A DNA stretch of 64,000 nucleotides from Hyphomicrobium sp. Lineage in GTDB: Bacteria; Pseudomonadota; Alphaproteobacteria; Rhizobiales; Hyphomicrobiaceae. Below are positions 18,403 to 27,650 of this stretch, piece after piece (positions within the stretch are counted from its first letter, which is position 1; each line of letters opens with the position of its first letter). The notes under the pieces are model-generated. The model ran no database searches and had not been told where the DNA came from. It saw only the letters and a program-made list of their open reading frames with translations. The translations under genes and the position numbers were made by a program. The stretch is from contig JALHMJ010000001.1 of NCBI GenBank assembly GCA_022844105.1, forward strand, positions 385,264-449,263, in the 5' to 3' direction.

Positions 18403-18966
18403 TCAGCCGGGCGGAGGTTCGACCGGGGCTGCGGGTGCCGGTTGCGGGTTGGTGAGGCTCGAGGGCATGTGGGTTTCGAGCGTGGACCGGATCGTATTAC
18501 CCGTCGCTTTGATATAGGGCAGAGATGCGGAATCGCGAACCCAGGGTTGCTGATTGGCAGGGTCGGGAATGAATGATTCGTAGAACATGTAAGGAATGAC
18601 CACGAGGATGAAGCCGCGCACGACGCCGAACAGAAACCCCAAGATGCGGTCGATCATGCCGACCGAACTGTCGAGGATGATGTCGGAGATCCGTGACGTG
18701 ATCAGATGCACGATGATCAGCACGATCAGGAAGATAACGGCGCCGATGGCGATTTGCGCAATAGCGACCTGCGTGCCCATCTGTGCCGCCATGTCTTCGG
18801 CGAACTTCTTATAGTTCAACACGAAATACAGCACCGCGAGCGCGGCCACCGCCCAGGAGACGATCGAAAGCAGCTCCCGGGTGAGGCCACGGTACATGGC
18901 CAGCAGCCCGGAAATGAACGCCACGGCGATCAGCGCGGCGTCGAGGTAGGTCAGCGGACCGATCAT
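18403..18966 (-). CDS. cvpA: CvpA-family membrane protein
   Basis: A 187-residue inner-membrane protein with about four hydrophobic spans in the first 130 residues. MIGPLTYLDAALIAV at the N-terminus and RGLTRELLSIVSW are family segments. The tail is Pro/Ala-rich. CvpA is linked to colicin V production in E. coli, and its gene is found next to purF across proteobacteria, as here. The frame is open to 19104, but MIGPL at 18966 matches family N-termini. Confidence 0.9.
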   Translation of the reverse strand: MIGPLTYLDAALIAVAFISGLLAMYRGLTRELLSIVSWAVAALAVLYFVLNYKKFAEDMAAQMGTQVAIAQIAIGAVIFLIVLIIVHLITSRISDIILDSSVGMIDRILGFLFGVVRGFILVVIPYMFYESFIPDPANQQPWVRDSASLPYIKATGNTIRSTLETHMPSSLTNPQPAPAAPVEPPPG

Positions 18967-19036
18967 GTCGAGGCACTCTCCAGGAATGGGCTGGCCGCGA
19001 AAGGGCTGCAGTTCACCATATTTGCACGGGTCAGTC

Positions 19037-20407
19037 TCATGTGCGCAACGGGTCCGCAAGCTCTTTGAGATGGGTGAGGCGTGTGAGTGACATGTTGGCC
19101 GCATCGGCGCCGGTTTCCCCGGCCGCCGGTATGACGGCTTGGGTGAAGCCGAGTTTCTTGGCTTCTTTCAGGCGGAGCGCCGTGTGTGCGCCGGCCCGCA
19201 CGGCACCGGACAGCGAGATTTCGCCGAACGTCACCCGCTGAGGTGGTAGGGCCTTGCCGGAGAACGACGACAAAAGCGCCGCCGCGACGGCGAGATCGGC
19301 TGCCGGCTCGGAGATTTTCAGGCCACCGGCCACGTTGAGGTAGACATCGTGTTGGGCCAGCGAGACGCCACAGCGCGCTTCGAGGACGGCCAGGATCATC
19401 GACAAGCGGTTGCTATCCCAGCCGACAACGGCGCGCCGTGGTGTTCCCAGCGGCGAGGGTGCGACGAGGGCCTGGATTTCAACCAGGATCGGCCGCGTCC
19501 CTTCCATTCCGGCAAAGACCGCGGCGCCGGGTACGGAGGCTTCGCGGTCGCCGAGAAACATTTCGGACGGATTGGCGACTTCCCGTAACCCCTGCTGGAC
19601 CATTTCGAAGACACCGATCTCGTCGGTGGCGCCGAACCGATTTTTGGTGGCGCGCAGGATGCGGAAAGGATGGCCGCGATCGCCTTCAAAAGAGAGAACG
19701 CAATCGACCATGTGCTCGACAACCTTGGGTCCGGCGATTTGACCGTCCTTGGTCACGTGGCCAACGAGCAGGAGGGCGGCGCCTTCGAGCTTGGCGTAGC
19801 GGATCAACGATTGCGTCGCGGCGCGGACCTGGCTGACGGTGCCGGGTGCGGCGTCGAGTTCATCGGACCAGAGGGTCTGGATGCTGTCGACCACGACAAG
19901 GTCGGGTCTGGCGCGGGCATCGAGTGTGGCCAGAATGTTGGCGAGATTGGTCTCGGCGGCCAGCGCTACGGGAGCGGAAGCCAGACCCAGCCGTTCGGCG
20001 CGCAAGCGGACTTGGGCGGTCGCTTCCTCGCCGGAAAAGTAGATCGCGCTGCGACCGGCACGCGCCAGCGAAGCAGAGAGCTGCAGCAGAAGTGTCGATT
20101 TACCGATGCCGGGTTCGCCGCCGATGAGAAGTGCGGAACCGGGAACGATGCCGCCACCGGTGACGCGATCGAGTTCGGCCATGCCTGTGGTGAAGCGGGG
20201 GGCTTCGTCGGCACCGCCTGCAAGGGTTCCGAGCTTGACCGGCTTGCCCTTCGAGTGGCGCGTCATGCCGGACTTGGGTGGCGGGCCGGCGTCGGTTTCT
20301 TCGGCGAGCGTATTCCACTCGCCGCACGATGCGCACTTGCCCGCCCAGCGCGGCGAGGTGGCGCTGCAGGCCTGACAGACGTAGAGCGATTTTGCTGCTT
20401 TGGCCAT
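19037..20407 (-). CDS. radA: DNA repair protein RadA
   Basis: A 456-residue RecA-like ATPase that drives branch migration in recombination. The N-terminal zinc finger has Cys11, Cys14, Cys25 and Cys28. Walker A GGEPGIGKST is at 96-105, the RadA-specific KNRFG motif follows in the middle, and a Lon-like domain with FGEISLSGAVRAG fills the C-terminus. The ATG directly follows the alr stop with no spacer, so the two are coupled. Confidence 0.96.
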   Translation of the reverse strand: MAKAAKSLYVCQACSATSPRWAGKCASCGEWNTLAEETDAGPPPKSGMTRHSKGKPVKLGTLAGGADEAPRFTTGMAELDRVTGGGIVPGSALLIGGEPGIGKSTLLLQLSASLARAGRSAIYFSGEEATAQVRLRAERLGLASAPVALAAETNLANILATLDARARPDLVVVDSIQTLWSDELDAAPGTVSQVRAATQSLIRYAKLEGAALLLVGHVTKDGQIAGPKVVEHMVDCVLSFEGDRGHPFRILRATKNRFGATDEIGVFEMVQQGLREVANPSEMFLGDREASVPGAAVFAGMEGTRPILVEIQALVAPSPLGTPRRAVVGWDSNRLSMILAVLEARCGVSLAQHDVYLNVAGGLKISEPAADLAVAAALLSSFSGKALPPQRVTFGEISLSGAVRAGAHTALRLKEAKKLGFTQAVIPAAGETGADAANMSLTRLTHLKELADPLRT

Positions 20408-21571
20408 TTACGCGCCGTCTCCGGCGTAGACGCGTTCAAAGCGGCGACCGAGCCGAGTGAGGACTTCATAGCCAATGGTGCCAGCCTCCGCGCCGACGGT
20501 TTCGAGCGGCAGGGCCGGCCCGATCAATTCGGCGATGTCACCGCGGGTGACCAGGATAGGGCAGTCCGTGACGTCGACAGTGATCAGATCCATGGAGACG
20601 CGACCGACGATAGGTAACAGCGAACCATGGATCAAAACCGATCCGCCTCTCCTGTCGGTGGTGGCGCTGGCTGTGCGCGCGAACCCGTCGGCATAGCCAG
20701 CGGCGATTGTCGCAATGCGACTTGGTCGCGAGGCCGACCACGCGCCTGAGTAGCCGACCTGCCCGCGGGTGCCGACCTCGCGGACCTGCAGTACGCGCGC
20801 ATAAAGTGAAACGACGGGGACGACAGGGGCTCTTGCCCCGCCCGATGCCTGTCCGCCGTAGAGTGCATAACCGGGGCGCACGAGGTCGAAATGGTAGGGC
20901 TGACCGAGCATGAGTCCGTCGGAGGCAGCGAGCGAGGCGGGGGCCGCCGGCAACATCTCGCGCAGCCTCTCGAAGGTCTGTTGCTGGGCTGCACTGGCGG
21001 GATCGTTGGGATCGTCGGCAGAGGCGAGGTGGCTCATGATCAGAACGACGTCGAGCGGTTCGAGCCATTCCGGCCGGGCTGCCAACCGCGCGACTTCGCC
21101 AGCCGGCAGACCGAGTCGATGCAAGCCGCTATCGACATGAATGGCCGAGGCGAGGCGGGCGCCGATGCGGCGGGCATGCGCGGACCATTCCTCGATTTCG
21201 GCAAGGCTGGCCAAGCACGGGATCGCACCGGCAGCGAGAATCGTGTCGGCGGCGCCGGGAAACAGGCCGTTGAGCACGAACACACGAGCGGTGGAATGAA
21301 GAGCGCGGGCCTCGGCCGCTTCGCGCGGTGTTGCCACGAAAAAGGTTCGGCATCCGGCGGCGGAGAGGGCGGGCAGCACGCGGGCAATCCCCAGACCGTA
21401 GGCATCGGCCTTGACGACGGCGCCACACTCGGCCGGCGCGACGTGATCGGCCAATGCGCGCCAGTTGTGGGCGATGGCCGCAAGATCAACGCGCAGAACG
21501 CCGATTTCCGCCGCGGACATGGCGACGGCGACCTCAGGAGGGGGGGCGGACTTCGGCTCGGGACGGCTCAT
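20408..21571 (-). CDS. alr: Alanine racemase
   Basis: A 387-residue fold-type III PLP enzyme that interconverts L- and D-alanine for peptidoglycan. The PLP lysine is Lys54 in VVKADAYGLG. The C-terminal domain has the GYSGAW and RVSMDLITVDVT segments. The start is uncertain: the frame is open to 21622, and I prefer the ATG at 21571 because the extra residues look non-homologous, although neither start has a strong ribosome site. Confidence 0.93.
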   Translation of the reverse strand: MSRPEPKSAPPPEVAVAMSAAEIGVLRVDLAAIAHNWRALADHVAPAECGAVVKADAYGLGIARVLPALSAAGCRTFFVATPREAAEARALHSTARVFVLNGLFPGAADTILAAGAIPCLASLAEIEEWSAHARRIGARLASAIHVDSGLHRLGLPAGEVARLAARPEWLEPLDVVLIMSHLASADDPNDPASAAQQQTFERLREMLPAAPASLAASDGLMLGQPYHFDLVRPGYALYGGQASGGARAPVVPVVSLYARVLQVREVGTRGQVGYSGAWSASRPSRIATIAAGYADGFARTASATTDRRGGSVLIHGSLLPIVGRVSMDLITVDVTDCPILVTRGDIAELIGPALPLETVGAEAGTIGYEVLTRLGRRFERVYAGDGA

Positions 21572-21692
21572 GGGTGGAGCTTTCGCACACCGCGATGGCC
21601 GTTGCGAGGCCTGAGGCGCCACACGTGGTGCAGGGCTACAATCCTTTCTGGCTTGTGGCCGACAGTGCGTCGGTTGCCGACTTTATCGGCCG

Positions 21693-23210
21693 TTATTCCA
21701 TGCGTTCCGGCATCCAGGCGTCGCGGGCGAGGTTGCCGAAGCGGGTGAACTGGCTTTCGAAGGACAGGGGAACAGTGCCCACGGGACCATGGCGCTGCTT
21801 GCCGATGATGACTTCGGCCTTGCCGGAGACCTGCATCATCTTCTGCTGCCATTCCTGGAATTTTGGATCGCTCTCGTTGGGCTTCAGGCGCTCGACATAG
21901 TATTCCTCGCGGAAGACGAACATGACGACGTCGGCGTCCTGTTCGATCGATCCCGATTCGCGAAGATCGGACAGTTGCGGACGCTTGTCTTCGCGCTGCT
22001 CGACGGCGCGCGAGAGCTGGGACAACGCGATGATGGGAACTTGTAGTTCCTTGGCGAGAGCCTTGAGGCCGGTCGTGATCTCGGTCACTTCCTGCACGCG
22101 CCCGGCGCTCGCCGACTTCGACGAACCTGCAAGCAGCTGCAGGTAGTCGATGATGAGCAGGCCAAGGCCCTTCTGTCGCTTCAGTTTGCGGGCGCGGGCG
22201 GCAAGCTGCGCCACGGTGATGCCGCCGGTCTGGTCGATGTAGAGGGGAACGCGGCTCATTTCCTGCGAGACAAGAACGAGCTTGCTGAACTCGTCCTGAT
22301 TGATCATGCCGCGGCGGATACGCTCCGATGCGATTTCCGACTGCTCCGACAGGATACGTGTGGCGAGCTGTTCGGCTGACATTTCCAGCGAGAAGAAGCC
22401 GACGATCGCGCCGTCGACAGCCTTCTCCTCGCCGTTCGGCTGCATTTCGGAGCGATAGGCCTTGGCGACGTTGTAGGCGATATTGGTGACGAGCGCGGTT
22501 TTGCCCATCGAGGGGCGACCGGCGAGGATGATCAGGTCGGACGATTGCAGGCCACCGAGTTTGCCGTCGAGATCGGTGAGGCCGGTGGATATGCCCGACA
22601 GATGGCCGTCGCGTTCGTAGGCGCTGTTGGCCATGTCGATCGCGTGCGTCAGCGCGGTGCCGAACGAGAGGAAGCCTTGGCCGTATTTGCCCTTCTCCGC
22701 CAGCGCGTAGAGTTTCGATTCCGCGTCGGCGATCTGGTCGTCGGGCGAATGATCGACGGGACTGTCGAAGGCGGTGTTGACCAGGTCCTCACCGATCACG
22801 ATGAGATTGCGCCGGATGGCGAGGTCGTAGACCGTCTGGCCGTAGTCGTGCGCGTTGATGATGGTCGTGGCGCTGGCGGCGAGTTTGCCGAGATACTGCG
22901 GCACCGTCATATTCGGGCCGATCGGCTCGGCGTTTTCAAAGAACGTCTTTAGCGTCACAGGCGTCGCCTGTTTGCCGGCCTGGATCAGCTTCGTGGCGGT
23001 TTCATAGATTTCGGCGTGAAGCGGATCGTAGAAATGCACCGGCTCGAGGAAGTCGGTGACCCGATCGAGCGCTTCGTTGTTGACAAAGATCGCGCCGAGC
23101 AGCGCCTGCTCGGCCTCGATGTTGTGCGGGACATGCCGAAAGTTGACCGGCTCGGTGGCGTTCGCCACGGCGCGCAGCTTTTCGGTGGGGAGGAGGACGG
23201 GTTCAGCCAT
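21693..23210 (-). CDS. dnaB: Replicative DNA helicase DnaB
   Basis: A 505-residue hexameric helicase. The N-terminal helical domain begins with FRHVPHNIEAEQALLGAIFVNNEA, and the RecA-like domain has Walker A GRPSMGKTAL and the IDYLQLL and LKALAKEL segments. No intein is present. It heads the leftward dnaB-alr-radA-cvpA-purF run. The 437 bases upstream hold one DnaA-box-like 9-mer (23291-23299). Confidence 0.97.
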   Translation of the reverse strand: MAEPVLLPTEKLRAVANATEPVNFRHVPHNIEAEQALLGAIFVNNEALDRVTDFLEPVHFYDPLHAEIYETATKLIQAGKQATPVTLKTFFENAEPIGPNMTVPQYLGKLAASATTIINAHDYGQTVYDLAIRRNLIVIGEDLVNTAFDSPVDHSPDDQIADAESKLYALAEKGKYGQGFLSFGTALTHAIDMANSAYERDGHLSGISTGLTDLDGKLGGLQSSDLIILAGRPSMGKTALVTNIAYNVAKAYRSEMQPNGEEKAVDGAIVGFFSLEMSAEQLATRILSEQSEIASERIRRGMINQDEFSKLVLVSQEMSRVPLYIDQTGGITVAQLAARARKLKRQKGLGLLIIDYLQLLAGSSKSASAGRVQEVTEITTGLKALAKELQVPIIALSQLSRAVEQREDKRPQLSDLRESGSIEQDADVVMFVFREEYYVERLKPNESDPKFQEWQQKMMQVSGKAEVIIGKQRHGPVGTVPLSFESQFTRFGNLARDAWMPERME

Positions 23211-23647
23211 GGGTCTGTGTTAGACCGAGTCCGTCCTGGTCGGCAGATGCGAATCGCTGCCGGTAGGGCGTCAAGCGAGAGCTATCCCAGGTATCCACAG
23301 GGGTGGGGCCGTTCGACGGCCAGAGATTTAATTCGATCTGGAGAACACACTGGAAGTGGCACTCCCCGAATCGCTTGGCCACAACCCCACTGCGCGCCCC
23401 TTTCATGTCGGGGCGCTGGAAAGACGGCCGCTCTTACCTGCGCGATGAACGCGCGGGTTTTCAGTCAGCTGCTTCTTTTTGAAATGGATGCTGTCGTTGC
23501 AGGCGGACTGCAGCGCTGCGTGGCAAGCGTGCCGAGGTATTCATTTCGTTGCGATAGTGCCCGGCCTTCCTTGCCAGCTGCATCTTGAAAATCCATTCCG
23601 AACCAAACTGGCCAGATCACAAGGCCCACGACCCCTGCGGCCACGTT
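23211..23647. other. Intergenic region upstream of dnaB
   Basis: 437 bases with no supported gene on either strand. GTATCCACA at 23291-23299 differs from the strong DnaA box TTATCCACA at one base. It stands alone, with no AT-rich unwinding element or further boxes, so it is not an origin by itself. Confidence 0.5.
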
Positions 23648-23851
23648 CTAAGTGACTTTCCAGCCTTCCTCGCGGGCAAGTTCGGTGATGCGATCGTTGT
23701 TGATCTTCGCTTCAGCAACGATCTGATCACAGGTCAGAACAGGATCATTGACCTGCACGATCGGAACCATATCGGGAGCGCGACCGGCGCAGCCGATAAG
23801 AAGCAAACCGGCCGACGCCACACCTAAATTCGTTGAAAATCGAATCATCAA
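23648..23851 (-). CDS. Small lipoprotein, unknown function
   Basis: A 67-residue protein with a lipoprotein signal ending in LLLIGC (Cys21). A short soluble part of about 45 residues contains LTCDQIVAEAKINNDRITELAREEG, which is predicted helical and has one extra cysteine. I do not recognise a family. It lies between purQ and dnaB on the same strand as both, with its own spacers, so it is probably a separate unit. Confidence 0.65.
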   Translation of the reverse strand: MMIRFSTNLGVASAGLLLIGCAGRAPDMVPIVQVNDPVLTCDQIVAEAKINNDRITELAREEGWKVT

Positions 23852-23943
23852 AGGCCTCGCAAATCAATAATCGCGAGGGTAGAAGCTGCATGATCGAGCA
23901 CAAGGTTTGAGCTTAGCTTATCTGTGCATAGTTCGACGTTGGT

Positions 23944-24648
23944 CTAAGCCGCGTCGGCGGTGAGGCTAATGACGGCGCTTTCGAAAATGCGGCGGCCGTC
24001 GGTGCCTCCGAGGGCGGCTTCATAAAGCCGTTCGGGGTGGGGCATCATGCCAAGGATGCGGCCCGTCGGGTCAGTGATGCCGGCGATGTTGCGCTGGGCG
24101 CCATTGGGCGAGGCGGCATCGCTGACGGTGCCCGTCTCATCGCAATAGCGCAACGCAACGCGGCCTTCACCTTCGAGCCGGTCCAGCGTTTCCGTATCGG
24201 CGAAGTAGTTGCCTTCGGCATGGGCGATCGGGACCTTGATGACCTCGCCTTTGCGGTAGCAGCGTGAGAAGAACGTGTCGTCGCGTTCGACGCGCAGGAA
24301 CACATCCTTGCAGATGAACTTGAGCGAGCGGTTGCGCATCAGAACGCCGGGCAGCAGCCCCGATTCGCACAGCACCTGAAAGCCGTTGCAGATGCCGAGT
24401 ACGGGCGTCCCGGCTTTCGCCTTGGCGATGACGTCTTTCATGATCGGCGAATGCGCGGCCATGGCTCCGCAGCGGAGATAATCGCCGTACGAAAAGCCGC
24501 CGGGCAGGACGATGAGATCGGACGACGGGACGCTGGCATCGCCGTGCCAGATCATATTGGGCGCATAACCCGTGATGCGCTCGATCGCGACTTTGACGTC
24601 GCGGTCGCAATTCGATCCGGGGAAGACGATGACGGAAGCTTTGATCAT
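23944..24648 (-). CDS. purQ: Phosphoribosylformylglycinamidine synthase, glutaminase subunit PurQ
   Basis: A 234-residue class I glutamine amidotransferase that feeds ammonia to PurL in the PurLQS complex. The catalytic Cys87 is in GICNGFQ and the His is in MMPHPER near the C-terminus. The N-terminus [13 protein letters not shown] fixes the start at 24648, and the open frame beyond it is not homologous. Its ATG overlaps the stop of an upstream exported-protein gene by four bases. purL is not in the window. Confidence 0.95.
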   Translation of the reverse strand: MIKASVIVFPGSNCDRDVKVAIERITGYAPNMIWHGDASVPSSDLIVLPGGFSYGDYLRCGAMAAHSPIMKDVIAKAKAGTPVLGICNGFQVLCESGLLPGVLMRNRSLKFICKDVFLRVERDDTFFSRCYRKGEVIKVPIAHAEGNYFADTETLDRLEGEGRVALRYCDETGTVSDAASPNGAQRNIAGITDPTGRILGMMPHPERLYEAALGGTDGRRIFESAVISLTADAA

Positions 24649-25166
24649 GAACCGACCCTGCAAGTGCCTTCTTCGAGGCTCTCGATCTGTTTGCCGCTGA
24701 ATGTCGTGGCGCGCAAGTCGAGGGTTGCAGCCTTGACGACAGCCAGCAACAGCCATTCACCGTCGGCCAATTTGTCGATCGCCTTGGGAGCCGGCGACCA
24801 AAGTTCCACGTTGCCATCGGCAGCGAGGGTCAACGGACATGTTTCGGCGCAGGTTTTGCCTTCGCGTTGACCGAGCGAGCCGGTATGGGCGGGATCGACG
24901 GCGGCGATCCGCCAGGCACCGGTTGCCGGCTTGGCGGCGGTGTCCTTCAGCACGAGGGTCAACGTCAAATTTCCGTTCGTCGCGTTGGCGGCGTTGGTCG
25001 AGACGACGACCGATTTTGACCGGCACGTCAGTTCGACAGGTTTGGCCGGTTCAAGTTTGAGGGGTGCGGACTGCAGGGGCGCGCTGGGGCTCGGATCGGC
25101 AAAAGCCGGGGCGCTGAGCACGATGAAAGCCGCAGCAACAAGCCCACAGTGTCGGCCGAGCGTCAT
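24645..25166 (-). CDS. Exported protein of unknown function inside the purine operon
   Basis: A 173-residue protein with a clear Sec signal peptide (hydrophobic residues 7-20, cleavage near AFA-DP at 23). The mature part is beta-rich, with four cysteines visible at CRS, CAETC and the near-terminal CRV, so disulfides in the periplasm are likely. I do not recognise a domain. It overlaps purS at its start and purQ at its end, four bases each (ATGA), so all three are translationally coupled although this product leaves the cytoplasm. No purine link is evident from the protein itself. Confidence 0.7.
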   Translation of the reverse strand: MTLGRHCGLVAAAFIVLSAPAFADPSPSAPLQSAPLKLEPAKPVELTCRSKSVVVSTNAANATNGNLTLTLVLKDTAAKPATGAWRIAAVDPAHTGSLGQREGKTCAETCPLTLAADGNVELWSPAPKAIDKLADGEWLLLAVVKAATLDLRATTFSGKQIESLEEGTCRVGS

Positions 25167-25405
25167 GGCACCAGGTCGTAGGCGTAGTTTTCAATGACGG
25201 TATTGGCGAGCAGGTCCTTGCACATTTGCTCGACGATCTGTTTGGCCTTGGACTGATCCGTCTCGGTCAACTGGACTTCGATGAATTTGCCCTGCCGGAC
25301 ATCGCCGATGCCGGTGATGCCTAGGCCGCGCACGGCGCCCTCGATGGCCTTGCCCTGCGGGTCGAGAACGCCATTTTTCAAAGTGATGCGGATTAAGGCC
25401 TTCAT
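25163..25405 (-). CDS. purS: Phosphoribosylformylglycinamidine synthase subunit PurS
   Basis: An 80-residue small subunit of the PurLQS complex that bridges PurL and PurQ. It has family features KALIRITLKNGVLDPQGKAIEGA at the N-terminus and the GIGDVRQGKFIEV strand. The ATG at 25405 has GGAG nine bases upstream. It lies 85 bases after purC and overlaps the next gene by four bases. Confidence 0.94.
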   Translation of the reverse strand: MKALIRITLKNGVLDPQGKAIEGAVRGLGITGIGDVRQGKFIEVQLTETDQSKAKQIVEQMCKDLLANTVIENYAYDLVP

Positions 25406-25490
25406 ATCGATCTCCGGCAACCGGTCACCGGCGACCGTCTCCGCTCCGAATGAAGTTTCGGTGGCGGATGCCGGTCGCGCGGTGTGGCCA

Positions 25491-26279
25491 TCAGTTGGGC
25501 TTGCCTGTCGGGTTCGACGCAACGAGGACGGGACCTGAGCCCTTCGGGCGCGGATTTTCAGTCAACACGCCAAGCCGGCGGGCGACTTCCTGGTAGGCTT
25601 CGAGAACGCCGCCGAGGTCGCGACGGAAGCGGTCCTTGTCAAGCTTGTCGCCAGACGTGATGTCCCACAGGCGGCAGCAGTCCGGGCTGATTTCGTCGGC
25701 TAGAACAATCCGCATCTGTTCGTTGTCCCAGAGGCGGCCGAATTCAACCTTGAAGTCGATCAGACGGATGCCGATACCGAGGAAGAGGCCGACAAGGAAA
25801 TCGTTGATCCGCAACGCAAGCTGCATGATCTCGTCGATTTCGGTCGGCGTGGCCCAGCCGAATGCCGTGATGTGTTCTTCGGAGACCATCGGGTCGTTCA
25901 GCGCATCGGCCTTGTAATAGAATTCGATGATCGAGCGCGGCAGGGGCGTGCCTTCTTCAAGGCCGAGTCGCGTTGCGAGCGAACCGGCAGCGACGTTTCG
26001 CACGACAACTTCAAGCGGTACGATTTCGACTTCGCGGATCAGCTGCTCGCGCATGTTGAGCCGCTTGATGAAGTGCGTCGGCACGCCGATCTCGCCGAGG
26101 CGTGAGAAGATATATTCGGAAATGCGATTGTTGAGCACACCCTTGCCTTCGATGAGGGCGTGCTTCTTCGCATTGAACGCGGTCGCGTCATCCTTGAAAT
26201 GCTGGATCAAGGTGCCGGGCTCGGGACCCTCGTAGAGTACCTTCGCCTTGCCCTCGTAGATCCGCCGCCGCCTGTTCAT
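25491..26279 (-). CDS. purC: Phosphoribosylaminoimidazole-succinocarboxamide synthase
   Basis: A 262-residue SAICAR synthetase, the step that adds aspartate to CAIR. Family segments are [15 protein letters not shown] at the N-terminus, FKDDATAFN, a [12 protein letters not shown] strand and VKFE-like IDFKVEFG. The MNRRRR start at 26279 is standard for alphaproteobacterial PurC; the frame is open to 26315. It heads the purC-purS-(exported protein)-purQ transcript. I find no purine riboswitch in the upstream 350 bases. Confidence 0.95.
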   Translation of the reverse strand: MNRRRRIYEGKAKVLYEGPEPGTLIQHFKDDATAFNAKKHALIEGKGVLNNRISEYIFSRLGEIGVPTHFIKRLNMREQLIREVEIVPLEVVVRNVAAGSLATRLGLEEGTPLPRSIIEFYYKADALNDPMVSEEHITAFGWATPTEIDEIMQLALRINDFLVGLFLGIGIRLIDFKVEFGRLWDNEQMRIVLADEISPDCCRLWDITSGDKLDKDRFRRDLGGVLEAYQEVARRLGVLTENPRPKGSGPVLVASNPTGKPN

Positions 26280-26629
26280 TGATCCTGGTCCTTTGACGAT
26301 CACGCTCATGCTCACTCAACACGCCGACCACACGCTACCGAGGCCGCTGCCCTTTGACGTTGCAGGTTATTCTGCTTCTTTTGGAGGTAGGGTCAGGAAG
26401 CGCCGTTCGGAAAAAAGCGACTGCTGGACCCTAGCCGAAGCGGGGGGGAGAAACAATCTTAACGACGCCGCACCGATCGCTATCTCAGGGCAATGGTTCA
26501 CGTCATCCACAAGCCGTTGATTTGTCATGGTGGACAGGTTAGGCAGCACCAACAGATGTCTCCACGGAATGATCTACAACCGGAGCGAGACACTGAACAT
26601 TTCAAGAACAATCCCAGCGGAGACGCGAC
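26280..26629. other. Intergenic region between divergent purC and the DUF1476 gene
   Basis: 350 bases that must hold the promoters of both divergent genes. I see no gene, no clear riboswitch fold and no EcfG-type motif in it. Confidence 0.4.
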
Positions 26630-26956
26630 ATGACAACCTTCGACAATCGCGAAAAGGCCTACGAAAACAAGTTCGCTCGCGACAGCGACTTGAAGTTCAA
26701 GGCCGAGTCGCGCCGCAACCGCACTCTTGCGGAATGGGCCGGCGGATTGCTTGGCCTGACGGGTTCTGCGCTCGACGATTACATCAAGGACGTGCGCAAG
26801 GCGGATCTTGCTGAGAAGGGCGACGATGATGTTTTTCGCAAGGTCAAAGGTGATCTGACGGCAAAGGGCTTGTCTGTCACGGACGAAGATATCCGCAAGG
26901 TTATGCACGAAGCGCTGGCTAAGGCCGTGTCAGAATTGGAGAAGCCCGCGTCGTAG
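26630..26956 (+). CDS. DUF1476 protein, F1-ATPase zeta-subunit (inhibitor) homologue
   Basis: A 108-residue, highly charged, all-helical protein beginning MTTFDNREKAYENKFA. This is the hallmark of the alphaproteobacterial DUF1476 family, whose Paracoccus member (zeta) inhibits the ATPase activity of the F1 motor. The inhibitory N-terminal region and four-helix body are of normal length. It is monocistronic and convergent with an alpha/beta-hydrolase gene. The ATP synthase operon is not in the window. Confidence 0.92.
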   Translation: MTTFDNREKAYENKFARDSDLKFKAESRRNRTLAEWAGGLLGLTGSALDDYIKDVRKADLAEKGDDDVFRKVKGDLTAKGLSVTDEDIRKVMHEALAKAVSELEKPAS

Positions 26957-26981
26957 CAGTGGCAGCAGGCGCTGATTGCGC

Positions 26982-27605
26982 TCAGGCGTCCGGTGTGCGT
27001 TTCAACGGCACCGGCGCCGGCGAAAGCCGCTGCAGAAAGATGCCGAAAGCTAGCAGGCCGTCCGGCCATGGGCCGTGACCGCTCGCAATGTTGATATGGC
27101 CCACCGCGCCGCTTTCGATCACGGCAGAACCCCACGTCGTTGCAAGGTGGCGCGCGCGGTCGAGTGAGCAGTACGGGTCATTTGACGACGCGACCAGCAC
27201 TGAGGGAAATGGCAGGATCGACTTTGGCGCCGGCGCGAAGCCGGTTTCCTGGGTGGCGCCAAACATCTCTCCAGCCGTCACCGGCCACGCGTGGGCGTTA
27301 TCGACGTCGGCGGGGGCGACAAGGAAGGCCCCGACAGGGCGCGCGGGCAGGCGGGCAAGCTTTGCACCGGCGTGGGCAACCGCCACTGCACCCAGACTGT
27401 GCGCCACCAGCACGACCGGGCGAACAGATTGCGCCGCGGCTTCGACGATGCGGGCAACCCACGCATCTTTATCCGGTCGCACCCAGTCGTGCTGCTCAAC
27501 GCGGCGCGCGGTCTTGAGGTTGTTTTCCCAGCGCGTCTGCCAGTGATCGGCGCCGGAACTCGACCAGCCCGGAATAATGAGGATGTCGGCTTCGGAAGTT
27601 TTCAT
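26982..27605 (-). CDS. RBBP9/YdeN-type alpha/beta hydrolase
   Basis: A 207-residue serine hydrolase of the RBBP9 (DUF1234-like) family. IIPGWSSSGADHWQ is the N-terminal signature, the nucleophile Ser is in VAHSLGA, and an acidic residue (VASSNDPYC) and His (GHINIASGHGPWP) complete the triad. Natural substrates are unknown. The ATG at 27605 is preferred over a GTG at 27629 because it begins just before the first strand. It lies 45 bases downstream of a GST gene, probably in one unit with purB. Confidence 0.87.
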   Translation of the reverse strand: MKTSEADILIIPGWSSSGADHWQTRWENNLKTARRVEQHDWVRPDKDAWVARIVEAAAQSVRPVVLVAHSLGAVAVAHAGAKLARLPARPVGAFLVAPADVDNAHAWPVTAGEMFGATQETGFAPAPKSILPFPSVLVASSNDPYCSLDRARHLATTWGSAVIESGAVGHINIASGHGPWPDGLLAFGIFLQRLSPAPVPLKRTPDA

Positions 27606-27650
27606 GACGGACCGAATAGCGGAGACCACGGCCGTCGAGCAAGCCCGCGA

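Noticed and set aside
19670-20617. 315-codon plus-strand open frame
   Set aside because: Antisense to radA and alr; no protein-like motif.
23211-23647. Replication origin near dnaB
   Set aside because: Only one imperfect DnaA box and no AT-rich unwinding region.
26280-26629. Purine riboswitch upstream of purC
   Set aside because: I could not find the conserved three-way junction core of purine aptamers in this stretch.
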